From contig JACQNB010000067.1 in NCBI GenBank assembly GCA_016203265.1, positions 1-10,956 on the forward strand: 10,956 nt of DNA. The letters run 5' to 3'. The position numbers and the translations under genes were made by a program. The DNA is from Candidatus Woesearchaeota archaeon (GTDB lineage: Archaea; Nanobdellota; Nanobdellia; Woesearchaeales; ARS49). Shown in pieces: positions 1-5,900 of this stretch. The notes beneath the pieces were generated by a model, which had not been told where the DNA came from, did no database searches, and saw only the letters and a program-made list of their open reading frames with translations. Each line of letters begins with the position of its first letter. Position 1 is the first letter of the stretch.

Positions 1-245
1 GACGTGAAGACGTAGTGCCGATTGCGGATGGGAGCGACCGCCAACAGCTCGGTTCCCGGCAACGATTTCATGATGCCGCCGGTTGCGGGATTGAGCATGG
101 TGTTGCTGTCAATGCGAACGACCGGATTCACGCGCAGTACAGCGGACGTCGAACCTTGTTCCAACCGGTTCGAGAGGAGGAGCGAGAGCAAAATAAGGAT
201 AAGGATGCCAAGAACTACCATCACGACGCGCTTCGTATTCACCAT
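1..245 (-). CDS. Membrane-anchored protein of unknown function, N-terminal fragment
   Basis: The reading frame starts at an ATG (245-243) and runs off the left edge of the window, so only about 81 residues are visible. Residues 1-6 are polar and basic (MVNTKR), and residues 7-24 form one strongly hydrophobic segment (VVMVVLGILILILLSLLL). This fits a signal anchor with the rest of the protein outside the cell; there is no lipobox cysteine. The visible downstream part is ordinary soluble sequence and I do not recognise a family. The start is supported by a TATA box at 275-282, about 33 nt upstream, implying a very short leader. No other ATG lies between the start and the in-frame stop at 276-278; a GTG one codon in is the only near alternative. 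Reading frame and topology are fairly secure; function is unknown. Confidence 0.72.
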   Translation of the reverse strand, partial: MVNTKRVVMVVLGILILILLSLLLSNRLEQGSTSAVLRVNPVVRIDSNTMLNPATGGIMKSLPGTELLAVAPIRNRHYVFT

Positions 246-274
246 CTTTTTCAGAAGGGCATGACGAAGAGGGG

Positions 275-282
275 TTTAAATA
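275..282 (-). promoter_or_regulatory. TATA box for the 1-245 gene
   Basis: The minus strand reads TATTTAAA, followed by GC-richer sequence. Its centre is about 33 nt before the ATG at 245, which would place the transcript start about 7 nt before the start codon. It lies in the 57-base gap after the BRO-like gene. Confidence 0.6.
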
Positions 283-302
283 GGTTGTGCTGGAAGAAAA
301 CG

Positions 303-1130
303 TTATTTTGCCCTGAGTTTCTTCCGCTTGACAGACTCAGCCTCTTGCAGGTAGTTCTCGGGGCTGACGATTTCCTCACTTGACGCAATTTCGAGCTGTT
401 TTCGCGCAGCGCCAGCAATGGAACCGCCTTTTCTTGCGGCATTCTTGTTCTCGACAAATCCTTGCGCGTCCTTGCTTTTCGCGATTTTCGTGGTTGACGC
501 TTCTCCGAGCATGGTGAAGATTAATTCCAGATCATCCATGTGGTCGCGAAGGTTCTCCTTGCGCAACCGCTTGAATTGCTTATACTCATCAACCGTCTTT
601 CCGAACGTGGCCTTGCTGATCTCATTGGTCAGGATGGCATATTCTTTGTCTTCATTGACATCGCGTTTCTTCCATTCATTCGTGAGTTCCTGACGCACGA
701 CGATGCCTCTCACTCGTTTCTCAATCCATTCGTCAGAATACCCCTTTGCGCGATACAATTCCTTCATCCGTGCTTGCGCGAGCTCAGGATCCTGTATCTC
801 TTCAACACGCTCATAGCCTACTTGGGCAAGCCACTGTTTGAATGGCTCTGCTTTCGGTGAGGGAATCGACTGAATGATGCGGAACATGTTTTTCGTCGAC
901 GCGCAGTCAGTTTCGTACCGTTTGCCGTCAGACGACTGCAGTTTCAGTTGTAAACAACATGTTAACAACTGACTCTCTCTTCCTTTGAGAACTCCCCAAT
1001 ATTGCCTTGGAGCTGGACTGTCCGTCAACGCCGCAACAACATCAACAACCGAAAAATACCACTTGTTTTTGTGCCAAATTCGGCGTATCTTCTTGTCCTG
1101 GAAGACAATGAGCGCGTGCGGTTCATCCAT
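303..1130 (-). CDS. BRO-N domain / phage antirepressor-like protein (DinD-related)
   Basis: A 275-residue protein. Residues about 5-100 look like a BRO-N domain: a short basic N-terminus (ALIVFQDKKIRRIWH), then WYFSVVDVVAALTDS and RQYWGVLKGR. The central part (about 95-165) has the family pattern FKQWLAQVGYERVEEIQDPE and IVVRQELTNEWK. Residues about 165-245 resemble the C-terminal part of bacterial antirepressor/DinD-type proteins (EYAILTNEISKATFG). Such proteins bind DNA and are typical of phages, plasmids and genomic islands; their host role is poorly known. The frame stays open upstream to 1436 but there overlaps eS6 and loses family resemblance. The ATG at 1130 lies 27 nt after a TATA box and is the natural leaderless start. 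One sampled 60-base stretch is about 47% GC, against about 63% in the NOG1 gene, suggesting transfer. The fold assignment is confident; the regulatory target is unknown. Confidence 0.85.
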   Translation of the reverse strand: MDEPHALIVFQDKKIRRIWHKNKWYFSVVDVVAALTDSPAPRQYWGVLKGRESQLLTCCLQLKLQSSDGKRYETDCASTKNMFRIIQSIPSPKAEPFKQWLAQVGYERVEEIQDPELAQARMKELYRAKGYSDEWIEKRVRGIVVRQELTNEWKKRDVNEDKEYAILTNEISKATFGKTVDEYKQFKRLRKENLRDHMDDLELIFTMLGEASTTKIAKSKDAQGFVENKNAARKGGSIAGAARKQLEIASSEEIVSPENYLQEAESVKRKKLRAK

Positions 1131-1152
1131 TGCAGGAACACAGAATGCCCTA

Positions 1153-1160
1153 CTTAAATA
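1153..1160 (-). promoter_or_regulatory. TATA box for the BRO-like gene
   Basis: The minus strand reads TATTTAAG, centred 26-27 nt before the ATG at 1130. That is exactly the spacing for a leaderless transcript, and it argues against the longer upstream frame. Confidence 0.65.
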
Positions 1161-1195
1161 CTTCACGCATGCATGTCCACTGTCGAGTGCAGTAA

Positions 1196-1600
1196 TTACT
1201 TCTTTTCTTCCGCTTTCGGTTCTTCCTTCTTCTCCTCTTTCGGCGGAGCCAAAGGTGTCGAACCTTCCTTCAACACTTTGAGGTTGACCTGCGAGATCTT
1301 GGGATGGATGGTGTTGCCGCAGACGGTCTTGCGGTGCTTGATGCCGTTTGCCGTCTTCTTCAGGCCCACGCCCGCAACTGCCAAAATGCGTTTTCTCGCG
1401 ACGCCAGGGACGTCCCAGCGCATCGGGAAGCCGCAATAGTCACTTCCGCCCATCACTTCGAATTCGTAGCCCGCGTAACCGATGGTTTCGCCCTTGACGT
1501 GGTCCTTGATCTTTTTTCCCAGCAAGTGCTTGAAATCGTTGTCTGCAATGTCCTTCATGATGGATTTTCCGTCCTTCATTCCGAATACCAACTTAGGCAT
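1196..1600 (-). CDS. rps6e: Small ribosomal subunit protein eS6
   Basis: A 134-residue protein of the archaeal/eukaryotic eS6 family, part of the 30S subunit. The family core is clear: KLVFGMKDGKS at the N-terminus, LLGKKIKDHVKGE, GYEFEVMGGSDYCGFPMRWD, then VARKRILAVAGVG, KHRKTVCGNTI and KISQVNLKVL. The start (MPKLV) at 1600 matches the usual archaeal N-terminus. An in-frame ATG at 1630 would add ten residues without family match. The region before 1600 has a GGGGGA stretch at Shine-Dalgarno distance, and a TATA box 70 nt upstream predicts a leader of about 44 nt, so this gene is probably leadered, unlike most neighbours. The C-terminal tail (about residues 112-134) is a charged Lys/Glu/Pro extension beyond the compact domain. 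The gene sits alone between accessory-looking genes. Confidence 0.96.
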   Translation of the reverse strand: MPKLVFGMKDGKSIMKDIADNDFKHLLGKKIKDHVKGETIGYAGYEFEVMGGSDYCGFPMRWDVPGVARKRILAVAGVGLKKTANGIKHRKTVCGNTIHPKISQVNLKVLKEGSTPLAPPKEEKKEEPKAEEKK

Positions 1601-1666
1601 GTTGTGTTCCCCCGAGTCCGATTGTTGCACGGATTCAGCTTAGATGACGTGATTTCCTGAAGGGGA

Positions 1667-1674
1667 TTTATAAA
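1667..1674 (-). promoter_or_regulatory. BRE/TATA promoter for eS6
   Basis: The minus strand reads AAACC followed by TTTATAAA, close to an ideal archaeal BRE plus TATA element. The predicted transcript start is about 1644, giving a leader of about 44 nt before the ATG at 1600. It sits immediately downstream of the stop codon of the nucleotidyltransferase-like gene (1682). Confidence 0.75.
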
Positions 1675-1681
1675 GGTTTGC

Positions 1682-2221
1682 CTAGCTCCGATAGAATGAA
1701 TGCATAAAGTCATGCAGTTTCTTCTGCAGTTCATGTTCCTTGCCAGGGGCAGGAACGATTTTTTTGAATCGTTCAAGAAGCGCTTCTTTTGAAACAGAGT
1801 CTGGCGTTGCCATACAATGAATATCATCGAAATCATGAGGCCTTCCCGCAAGCGCCTTTGTCAAAACGAAATCCGCATCATCAATACGATAAACGTCAAG
1901 ATGCTTGAACGTCAATGGTAGTTTCTTGGCGTGCGCATCATACGAGGGATATTTGTAGTGCGTAAATTCTCCCCCTGGAAGAAAATCTATGGCTGCTTTC
2001 TTTTTCCAAATGACCTGTGCGGCCGCCGTCGTCACCGCGTTAAAATCCTGATACGAAAGGAAAAAGTCAAGATCTTTTGAATCGTCTCGTTTACCCTCCA
2101 ACGTAACGACCGTGCCTCCGATACAATACAGTTTAATCTTGCGCTGAATACCCGTAAGCTCTTCATCAATGCCGTGCAGGACATCAATGACGTCTTGTCG
2201 TGTGAACCTTTTCATGCTCAT
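1682..2221 (-). CDS. Nucleotidyltransferase-fold protein (DUF6036-like)
   Basis: A 179-residue protein (177 if translation starts at the ATG at 2215). Residues 33-55 carry the minimal nucleotidyltransferase signature: a Gly-Gly turn (CIGGTVVTL), then GKRDDSKDLDFFL with the acidic DLD pair at 50-52. Similar single-domain proteins are annotated as DUF6036 or AbiEii-like and often act on RNA or in toxin-antitoxin settings, but many are uncharacterised and no substrate can be named here. A conserved-looking DADFVLTKALAGRPHDFDDIH region follows at about 115-135. The start overlaps the end of the upstream gene by 38 nt, so the two are almost certainly co-transcribed and translationally coupled. One sampled 60-base stretch is about 43% GC. 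Fold assignment is moderate; function is open. Confidence 0.75.
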   Translation of the reverse strand: MSMKRFTRQDVIDVLHGIDEELTGIQRKIKLYCIGGTVVTLEGKRDDSKDLDFFLSYQDFNAVTTAAAQVIWKKKAAIDFLPGGEFTHYKYPSYDAHAKKLPLTFKHLDVYRIDDADFVLTKALAGRPHDFDDIHCMATPDSVSKEALLERFKKIVPAPGKEHELQKKLHDFMHSFYRS

Positions 2222-2618
2222 CAGAAAGATACAGCCTCAGCCAACCATCCATTTCCTCATCGGTGAAGAATCCTACAATATGCCATTTGTCCGCGATGGG
2301 ATCCGATTGCTTTTCAAATATTCTTTTTCCGAAATCAGGCAAGTTTGGGTTCAAATAACACGGCGCATCATAGTGTGCAAACAGCCTTGAAGCAAGAGCG
2401 TAAAGCGGGGCGGGATTCCCGAGACCAGTCCTTTCCAATGATTTTGCCGTCACTTCAGCAAGATATCCCATACGCTGAGCAACACCTTCCTGTTGCGCGC
2501 GGAGCGCCAATGGATCTAACGCAAACGGAACCTGAGCAAGATCAATCTGAAGATATTTCAGCGCATGCGTATCTTCAGGATTCTTCACCGTGGCGAGTAC
2601 ATCATCAATAAAAGCCAT
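2184..2618 (-). CDS. Unknown 144-residue protein, partner of the nucleotidyltransferase-like gene
   Basis: A 144-residue soluble protein with no signal peptide or membrane segment. I do not recognise its family. It looks alpha-helical and ends in a charged tail (DEHEKVHTTRRH). The ATG at 2618 lies 27 nt after a TATA box, supporting a leaderless start. It is first in a two-gene unit: its last 38 nt overlap the start of the nucleotidyltransferase-like gene. Such overlap suggests the products act together. An antitoxin or specificity partner is possible by analogy with two-gene nucleotidyltransferase modules, but no HTH or other antitoxin motif is visible, so that remains speculation. Confidence 0.7.
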   Translation of the reverse strand: MAFIDDVLATVKNPEDTHALKYLQIDLAQVPFALDPLALRAQQEGVAQRMGYLAEVTAKSLERTGLGNPAPLYALASRLFAHYDAPCYLNPNLPDFGKRIFEKQSDPIADKWHIVGFFTDEEMDGWLRLYLSDEHEKVHTTRRH

Positions 2619-2640
2619 AGGATGAAGTGCATTTTATGAC

Positions 2641-2648
2641 TTATAAAA
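2641..2648 (-). promoter_or_regulatory. TATA box for the 2184-2618 / 1682-2221 unit
   Basis: The minus strand reads TTTTATAA, centred 27 nt before the ATG at 2618 (leaderless spacing). It directly abuts the stop codon of the upstream lipoprotein gene at 2649-2651. Confidence 0.65.
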
Positions 2649-3974
2649 CTATCGCTCATATGTTTTCGCGGCGTCAGTAAACCCGTTCACTTCCATTGCG
2701 GTCTTGCCCGGGAACGATTCGAACTTTACTTTTCTGTCTTCGAACATCTGGACAAGCGCGACGCCCTGCACGGATGTGCCGCCGAACGCCTTCCCGATCT
2801 TGGCGAACGTCACACGGTCCCACATCTGACCATCGACCGTTCGATAATCAAACGACACGAGTTCGTACTTGACAAGGCCGTCGCTTGCGTCGATGTCCTT
2901 CGGATCAGGAGCATTGCCCTTGACCGCGAACTGCGCGGGCTCGCCCGCATAATTCCCCATCGAAACGATGATGAGCGACGGCTCGATGCCATCGTACGCA
3001 AACGCAAGATGCGTGTTCCAGTAGCCGTAATGGTCGTCGCGATCGAACACGCCGGCATAGCCGTTCGTGTCCTCCACAAACCAGTTGCCGACGAGTTTTC
3101 CATCAATGTCATAATCAATCTTGCCGCCGCGCGGCTCTGCCTGCCGGACATTCTTTTCCAGCAGCTGCGTTCGGACCGGCTCGGCAAACGCGTCGAACAT
3201 GTCGACGTTGTGCAGCTTCCACGGCTCGCCGATGTACGATTCAGGCACGACAAATCCCGGCAACGTGATGTCGTCGTTGTGCACGGAAAAGTCGAAACCC
3301 GGCGCGCTACCGATGACTTCGCCCGCCTTCACCTCGACGGGTTTCCTGGTTTCCACGGCCGTGCGTAATTTCTCCGACAGCTGGTTGACGTGGATGTAGA
3401 TCGTGTACAATGAACAGGTGTGGTGGATGACGATGCGGTAGTCGCCAACGGAACTCGATTGATAGACTTGGGACATCGCTTCCAGGCTCGTCACGACGCC
3501 ATCAGCCGGAGCGTACACCGGGACGAACTCGGACACGTCCTCGCGCGAGCCCGGCGTCGTCCACGTGTTTGCGTAGTAATAGCCGTGGTCGATGGGCGTC
3601 ACGTGGCCGCCAATCATTAATCCGATGGGCTCGATGAGTTCGATATCCTCGATATTCATGGGAGGAGCAGTAAATTGCACCGTGCCAGTCCCTTTGCAAC
3701 CACTTACGGTCTGCGGTCCTCGATCATCCGGCCTCGGCGGGAAGATGGTACGGCACAGGTCAGAATACGTGCCGCGGCAGTAGGATTCGCATCTCGGCCG
3801 CTCAGTCTCGCAGTACGCGATGCATTGCTCTCTTCCCGAACATAACGTGCCGAGCTTTTCGACTGCTTCGTTGGCTTGCGGTGATGACGGTTGATTTTGA
3901 GACGTCGGAGACTGCGTTACCGGTGTGCATGCGACGAGAAAAACGAGCGCGAGCATCAACAGCCTCTTTTGCAT
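2649..3974 (-). CDS. Cys-rich lipoprotein with a degenerate M23/LytM-like domain
   Basis: A 441-residue secreted protein starting MQKRLLMLALVFLVAC: a short basic n-region, a hydrophobic core and a lipobox-like VAC with Cys16 as likely lipidation site. A Ser/Pro/Gln/Asn linker follows (17-36). A Cys-rich segment comes next, with cysteines at 45, 51, 55, 62, 66 and 74 (two CxxxC pairs), which suggests a small disulfide module. Residues about 120-235 resemble the beta-rich LytM/M23 fold: HVTPID (124-129), VYAPADGVV (153-161), YIHVNQLS (193-200), VKAGEVIGSAPG, then FSVHN (229-233). Not all zinc ligands of active M23 peptidases are evident (no HxH), so it may bind rather than cut. The C-terminal 200 residues are beta-rich and unrecognised. 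An in-frame TTG at 4013 would overlap the pth2 stop, but the ATG at 3974 gives the proper signal peptide and has a TATA-like CTTATAC about 24 nt upstream. Confidence 0.78.
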   Translation of the reverse strand: MQKRLLMLALVFLVACTPVTQSPTSQNQPSSPQANEAVEKLGTLCSGREQCIAYCETERPRCESYCRGTYSDLCRTIFPPRPDDRGPQTVSGCKGTGTVQFTAPPMNIEDIELIEPIGLMIGGHVTPIDHGYYYANTWTTPGSREDVSEFVPVYAPADGVVTSLEAMSQVYQSSSVGDYRIVIHHTCSLYTIYIHVNQLSEKLRTAVETRKPVEVKAGEVIGSAPGFDFSVHNDDITLPGFVVPESYIGEPWKLHNVDMFDAFAEPVRTQLLEKNVRQAEPRGGKIDYDIDGKLVGNWFVEDTNGYAGVFDRDDHYGYWNTHLAFAYDGIEPSLIIVSMGNYAGEPAQFAVKGNAPDPKDIDASDGLVKYELVSFDYRTVDGQMWDRVTFAKIGKAFGGTSVQGVALVQMFEDRKVKFESFPGKTAMEVNGFTDAAKTYER

Positions 3975-3994
3975 GAACGGCGAGAAGAGTTCAC

Positions 3995-4001
3995 GTATAA
4001 G
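3995..4001 (-). promoter_or_regulatory. Weak TATA-like element before the lipoprotein gene
   Basis: The minus strand reads CTTATAC, centred about 24 nt before the ATG at 3974. It is less TATA-like than the others here, and the gene could instead be read through from pth2, whose stop lies 36 nt upstream. Confidence 0.35.
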
Positions 4002-4009
4002 AATGTTGC

Positions 4010-4360
4010 TCAATTCATCAACTTCAGATGTCCAGTAATCGCGTCAATTCTCTTGTCTTCATGCGGACCGATAGCCAGACAAGTTATCGTGCCGGGATCG
4101 ACGTGCGTGTGGCCCGCGTCCGTGATGACCGCCACAATTAAACCCGCTCGTTTTGCCTTCTCTTCATACACGGTGAGTTCGGCCAAGTCCTTGACTTTCA
4201 AGACTGATTTCTTCATGCCCTGCTCGCGCCACTGGTTCACGTCTTCGGCATCCGAGAGCGTGACTGCATCAACGGCCGCGTGCGCGACCTGCGCAGACAT
4301 CTTTCCTTTCGAGAGCTTCAGGTCATCACGCACGAGAATGACCTGCTTGTAGTCGGGCAT
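4010..4360 (-). CDS. pth2: Peptidyl-tRNA hydrolase, archaeal/eukaryotic type (Pth2)
   Basis: A 116-residue cytoplasmic enzyme that cleaves peptidyl-tRNA released from stalled ribosomes and recycles tRNA. The length is normal for Pth2. Diagnostic features are KQVILVRDDLKLSKGKMSAQ with the conserved lysine region (K18, K20), AQVAHAAVDA, the middle KVLKVKDLAEL-like segment, and ITDAGHTHVDPGTITCLAIGP near the C-terminus. The ATG at 4360 is 26 nt after a TATA box, so the transcript is probably leaderless. The stop at 4010-4012 is followed after 35 nt by the lipoprotein start. Identification is secure. Confidence 0.97.
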   Translation of the reverse strand: MPDYKQVILVRDDLKLSKGKMSAQVAHAAVDAVTLSDAEDVNQWREQGMKKSVLKVKDLAELTVYEEKAKRAGLIVAVITDAGHTHVDPGTITCLAIGPHEDKRIDAITGHLKLMN

Positions 4361-4381
4361 GCGGGAATCAAAGAATGGACA

Positions 4382-4390
4382 TTATATTAA
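4382..4390 (-). promoter_or_regulatory. TATA box for pth2, embedded in the upstream stop codon
   Basis: The minus strand reads TTAATATAA after GCAACC, centred 26 nt before the pth2 ATG. Its first three bases (TAA at 4389-4387) are also the stop codon of the upstream gene. Confidence 0.65.
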
Positions 4391-4854
4391 GGTTGCTCTG
4401 CGTGATACGTCGCGCAGACGGTTTCGCCGTGAATCTTCTCGATCCTGTCCGCGACTTCGATGCGTCGCATCTCGCGCTTTTCGTACGCCCTGCGCGTTTT
4501 GGGAGGCGTGGCATAGAACGTCCTTTCGTCGCCGCACACCACATACGCATCAATCGTGTCTCCCGCCTCGATGCGGCATTTCCCGTTGAACTGAATCTTG
4601 CGGAGCACCGGATGTCCGGCGACTTCCAATTCTGCGCGATGCACGCGTTGCTGGATTTCCGGCATCGGCACGCCGAACTGATACTGCATGACGTCTTGCG
4701 GGAGCGCAACGGTCTTGAGTTCGTTGAAGTAGACTGCCTGCAGCACCTTGCACGCCACTTTCACCGTGACGTCCTTGCGAGAAACGCCGCCGTGCAACTG
4801 ATACCTGAGTTCGCGCTCCGCGACCGCGGGGTCCACGGGAGTGAATTCGGTCAT
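4387..4854 (-). CDS. Unknown 155-residue protein coupled to the repeat membrane protein
   Basis: A 155-residue soluble protein beginning MTEFTPVDP. There is no signal peptide or membrane helix. I do not recognise the family. The middle (about 88-107, KIQFNGKCRIEAGDTIDAYVV region) has alternating beta character with a GD turn, reminiscent of a small beta barrel, and residues about 118-142 form a charged helix (RRAYEKREMRRIEVADRIEK). The start is set by a 4-nt ATGA overlap with the stop of the upstream gene (4851-4854); a longer start at 4878 is open but would sit inside that gene. The coupling indicates joint expression, and probably joint function, with the membrane protein. Confidence 0.78.
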   Translation of the reverse strand: MTEFTPVDPAVAERELRYQLHGGVSRKDVTVKVACKVLQAVYFNELKTVALPQDVMQYQFGVPMPEIQQRVHRAELEVAGHPVLRKIQFNGKCRIEAGDTIDAYVVCGDERTFYATPPKTRRAYEKREMRRIEVADRIEKIHGETVCATYHAEQP

Positions 4855-5819
4855 TTCTTCGGCTCCACGACCTTCCATGCGGTCACGGCAGGATCGGCGA
4901 GCTCGTACGCGAGCGTGAATCGCGTCAAGGGAGCTTTCGCGTTCAGCTTCGCAAGGATGCTTTCGGCATCCAAGCGCGCTATCGGATTGTCCGAAAGCGC
5001 GCGCTCGTCGATGACGACATAGATATCAGGAACGGGACACGCGGAATACGCCGCAGGATCGGACAATGAACTGATGAACGCGTCCGGGCACGCGAGCATG
5101 CGCAGGATTTCGACGGCCTCCAGTTCAGAATGCGTCTCGTAGACGTTGCTCAACCAGTACTGTTCCGCGCTGTTCGCGTCGGCCCACGACAAACTTGCGC
5201 CGCGCTCTTCCGCGTACGAGGTCGCGCAGTCGACGGCTGCCGCGTCCTTGCCGTTGCGGATGGCGCTGACGGCATAGACTGCCGCGGCGGCGACCAGCAG
5301 GACGAGCAAGACCGCGACCCACTTGCCCAGTCCTTTCGGCGTGTCGTCATAGACGGGAGTTGCGGGCTCAGGTGATTCTTTCTTGTGTTCCGCGACCTTG
5401 AGTTCGTGGCGTTCCACTTTTCGCGGTTCGGGCTTGGTTTCCACCCTGCGGGGTTGGGGCTTGACCGCGACGAGTTTCGGCTCGACTTTCTTCGGCTGCG
5501 GCCGTTCTATCTTCTTGACCGGCTCAATCGCGATCTTCTTGGGAGTGGGCTTCTTGGCGGGCTCGATCTTGATTTCTTTCTTAAGCTCAGGCTTGACCTC
5601 GACTTTCTTGGGCTCTGCCTTGATTTCGACCTTCTTGATTTCAGGTTTCAGTTCAGGTTTCTTGACCGGTTCGATGACGACGCCAGGTTTCGCCTCAACG
5701 GGCTTCGCAGGAGCGTCGTCCGAAAGCTCGCGCCGGATCAGGTCATTGAAGTCATCATCGAGCGAAGCCTCGTTCTTGGGCTCAGAATCGTCAATCAAGG
5801 GTTTTCGTTTCTCTGCCAT
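4851..5819 (-). CDS. Single-pass membrane protein with long Lys/Pro/Glu repeat arm
   Basis: A 322-residue protein starting MAEKRKP. Residues 1-45 are acidic and polar. Residues about 46-140 are a low-complexity arm of short units such as VEPKK, IKPE and VKPE. A single hydrophobic helix spans about 167-187 (WVAVLLVLLVAAAAVYAV). A globular C-terminal domain (about 195-322) carries cysteines at 198, 244 and 261 and ends in AWKVVEPKK. The likely topology is arm inside and domain outside, since there is no cleavable N-terminal signal. The arm recalls TonB-type rigid Pro/Lys spacers, but only in composition. The start at 5819 follows a GGTGA ribosome-binding sequence (5825-5821); two GTG codons at 5828 and 5825 are alternatives. 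The gene is first in a unit with the 155-residue protein. Family and function unknown. Confidence 0.82.
   Translation of the reverse strand: MAEKRKPLIDDSEPKNEASLDDDFNDLIRRELSDDAPAKPVEAKPGVVIEPVKKPELKPEIKKVEIKAEPKKVEVKPELKKEIKIEPAKKPTPKKIAIEPVKKIERPQPKKVEPKLVAVKPQPRRVETKPEPRKVERHELKVAEHKKESPEPATPVYDDTPKGLGKWVAVLLVLLVAAAAVYAVSAIRNGKDAAAVDCATSYAEERGASLSWADANSAEQYWLSNVYETHSELEAVEILRMLACPDAFISSLSDPAAYSACPVPDIYVVIDERALSDNPIARLDAESILAKLNAKAPLTRFTLAYELADPAVTAWKVVEPKK
5400..5684 (-). repeat. Degenerate coding repeat (Lys/Pro/Glu arm)
   Basis: About 95 codons encode irregular 5-8 residue units built on V/I-E/K-P-K. The units are similar rather than identical at the DNA level. This points to selection for composition and an extended conformation, not to a recently expanded tandem repeat. 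Confidence 0.6.
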
Positions 5820-5855
5820 GCTCACCACTTTCTCACTCTGGCGTCGAAGAGGAGC

Positions 5856-5863
5856 ATTTAAAA
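5856..5863. promoter_or_regulatory. Shared TATA box between the repeat membrane protein and NOG1 genes
   Basis: ATTTAAAA (plus strand), nearly palindromic, sits about midway between the divergent starts at 5819 (-) and 5901 (+). In each direction a transcript starting about 26 nt away would have a leader of 14-15 nt. Each leader carries a GGTG-type ribosome-binding site: GGTGA at 5825-5821 on the minus strand and AGGGTG at 5890-5895 on the plus strand. Confidence 0.6.
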
Positions 5864-5900
5864 GGATTATGGTGCTTCAGTAGAGTCTCAGGGTGCTGAC

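Noticed and set aside
1131..1436. Open upstream extension of the BRO-like frame
   Set aside because: It lies opposite no gene but shares the minus strand with eS6 in another frame, shows no family resemblance, and the TATA box at 1153-1160 places the start at 1130.
3975..4013. TTG start for the lipoprotein, overlapping the pth2 stop
   Set aside because: It would add 13 residues in front of a complete lipoprotein signal peptide; the ATG at 3974 is the better start.
5383..5883. Ser/Phe-rich and Leu/Asp-rich plus-strand open frames opposite the repeat arm
   Set aside because: They are antisense shadows of the Lys/Pro/Glu codon bias of the minus-strand gene.
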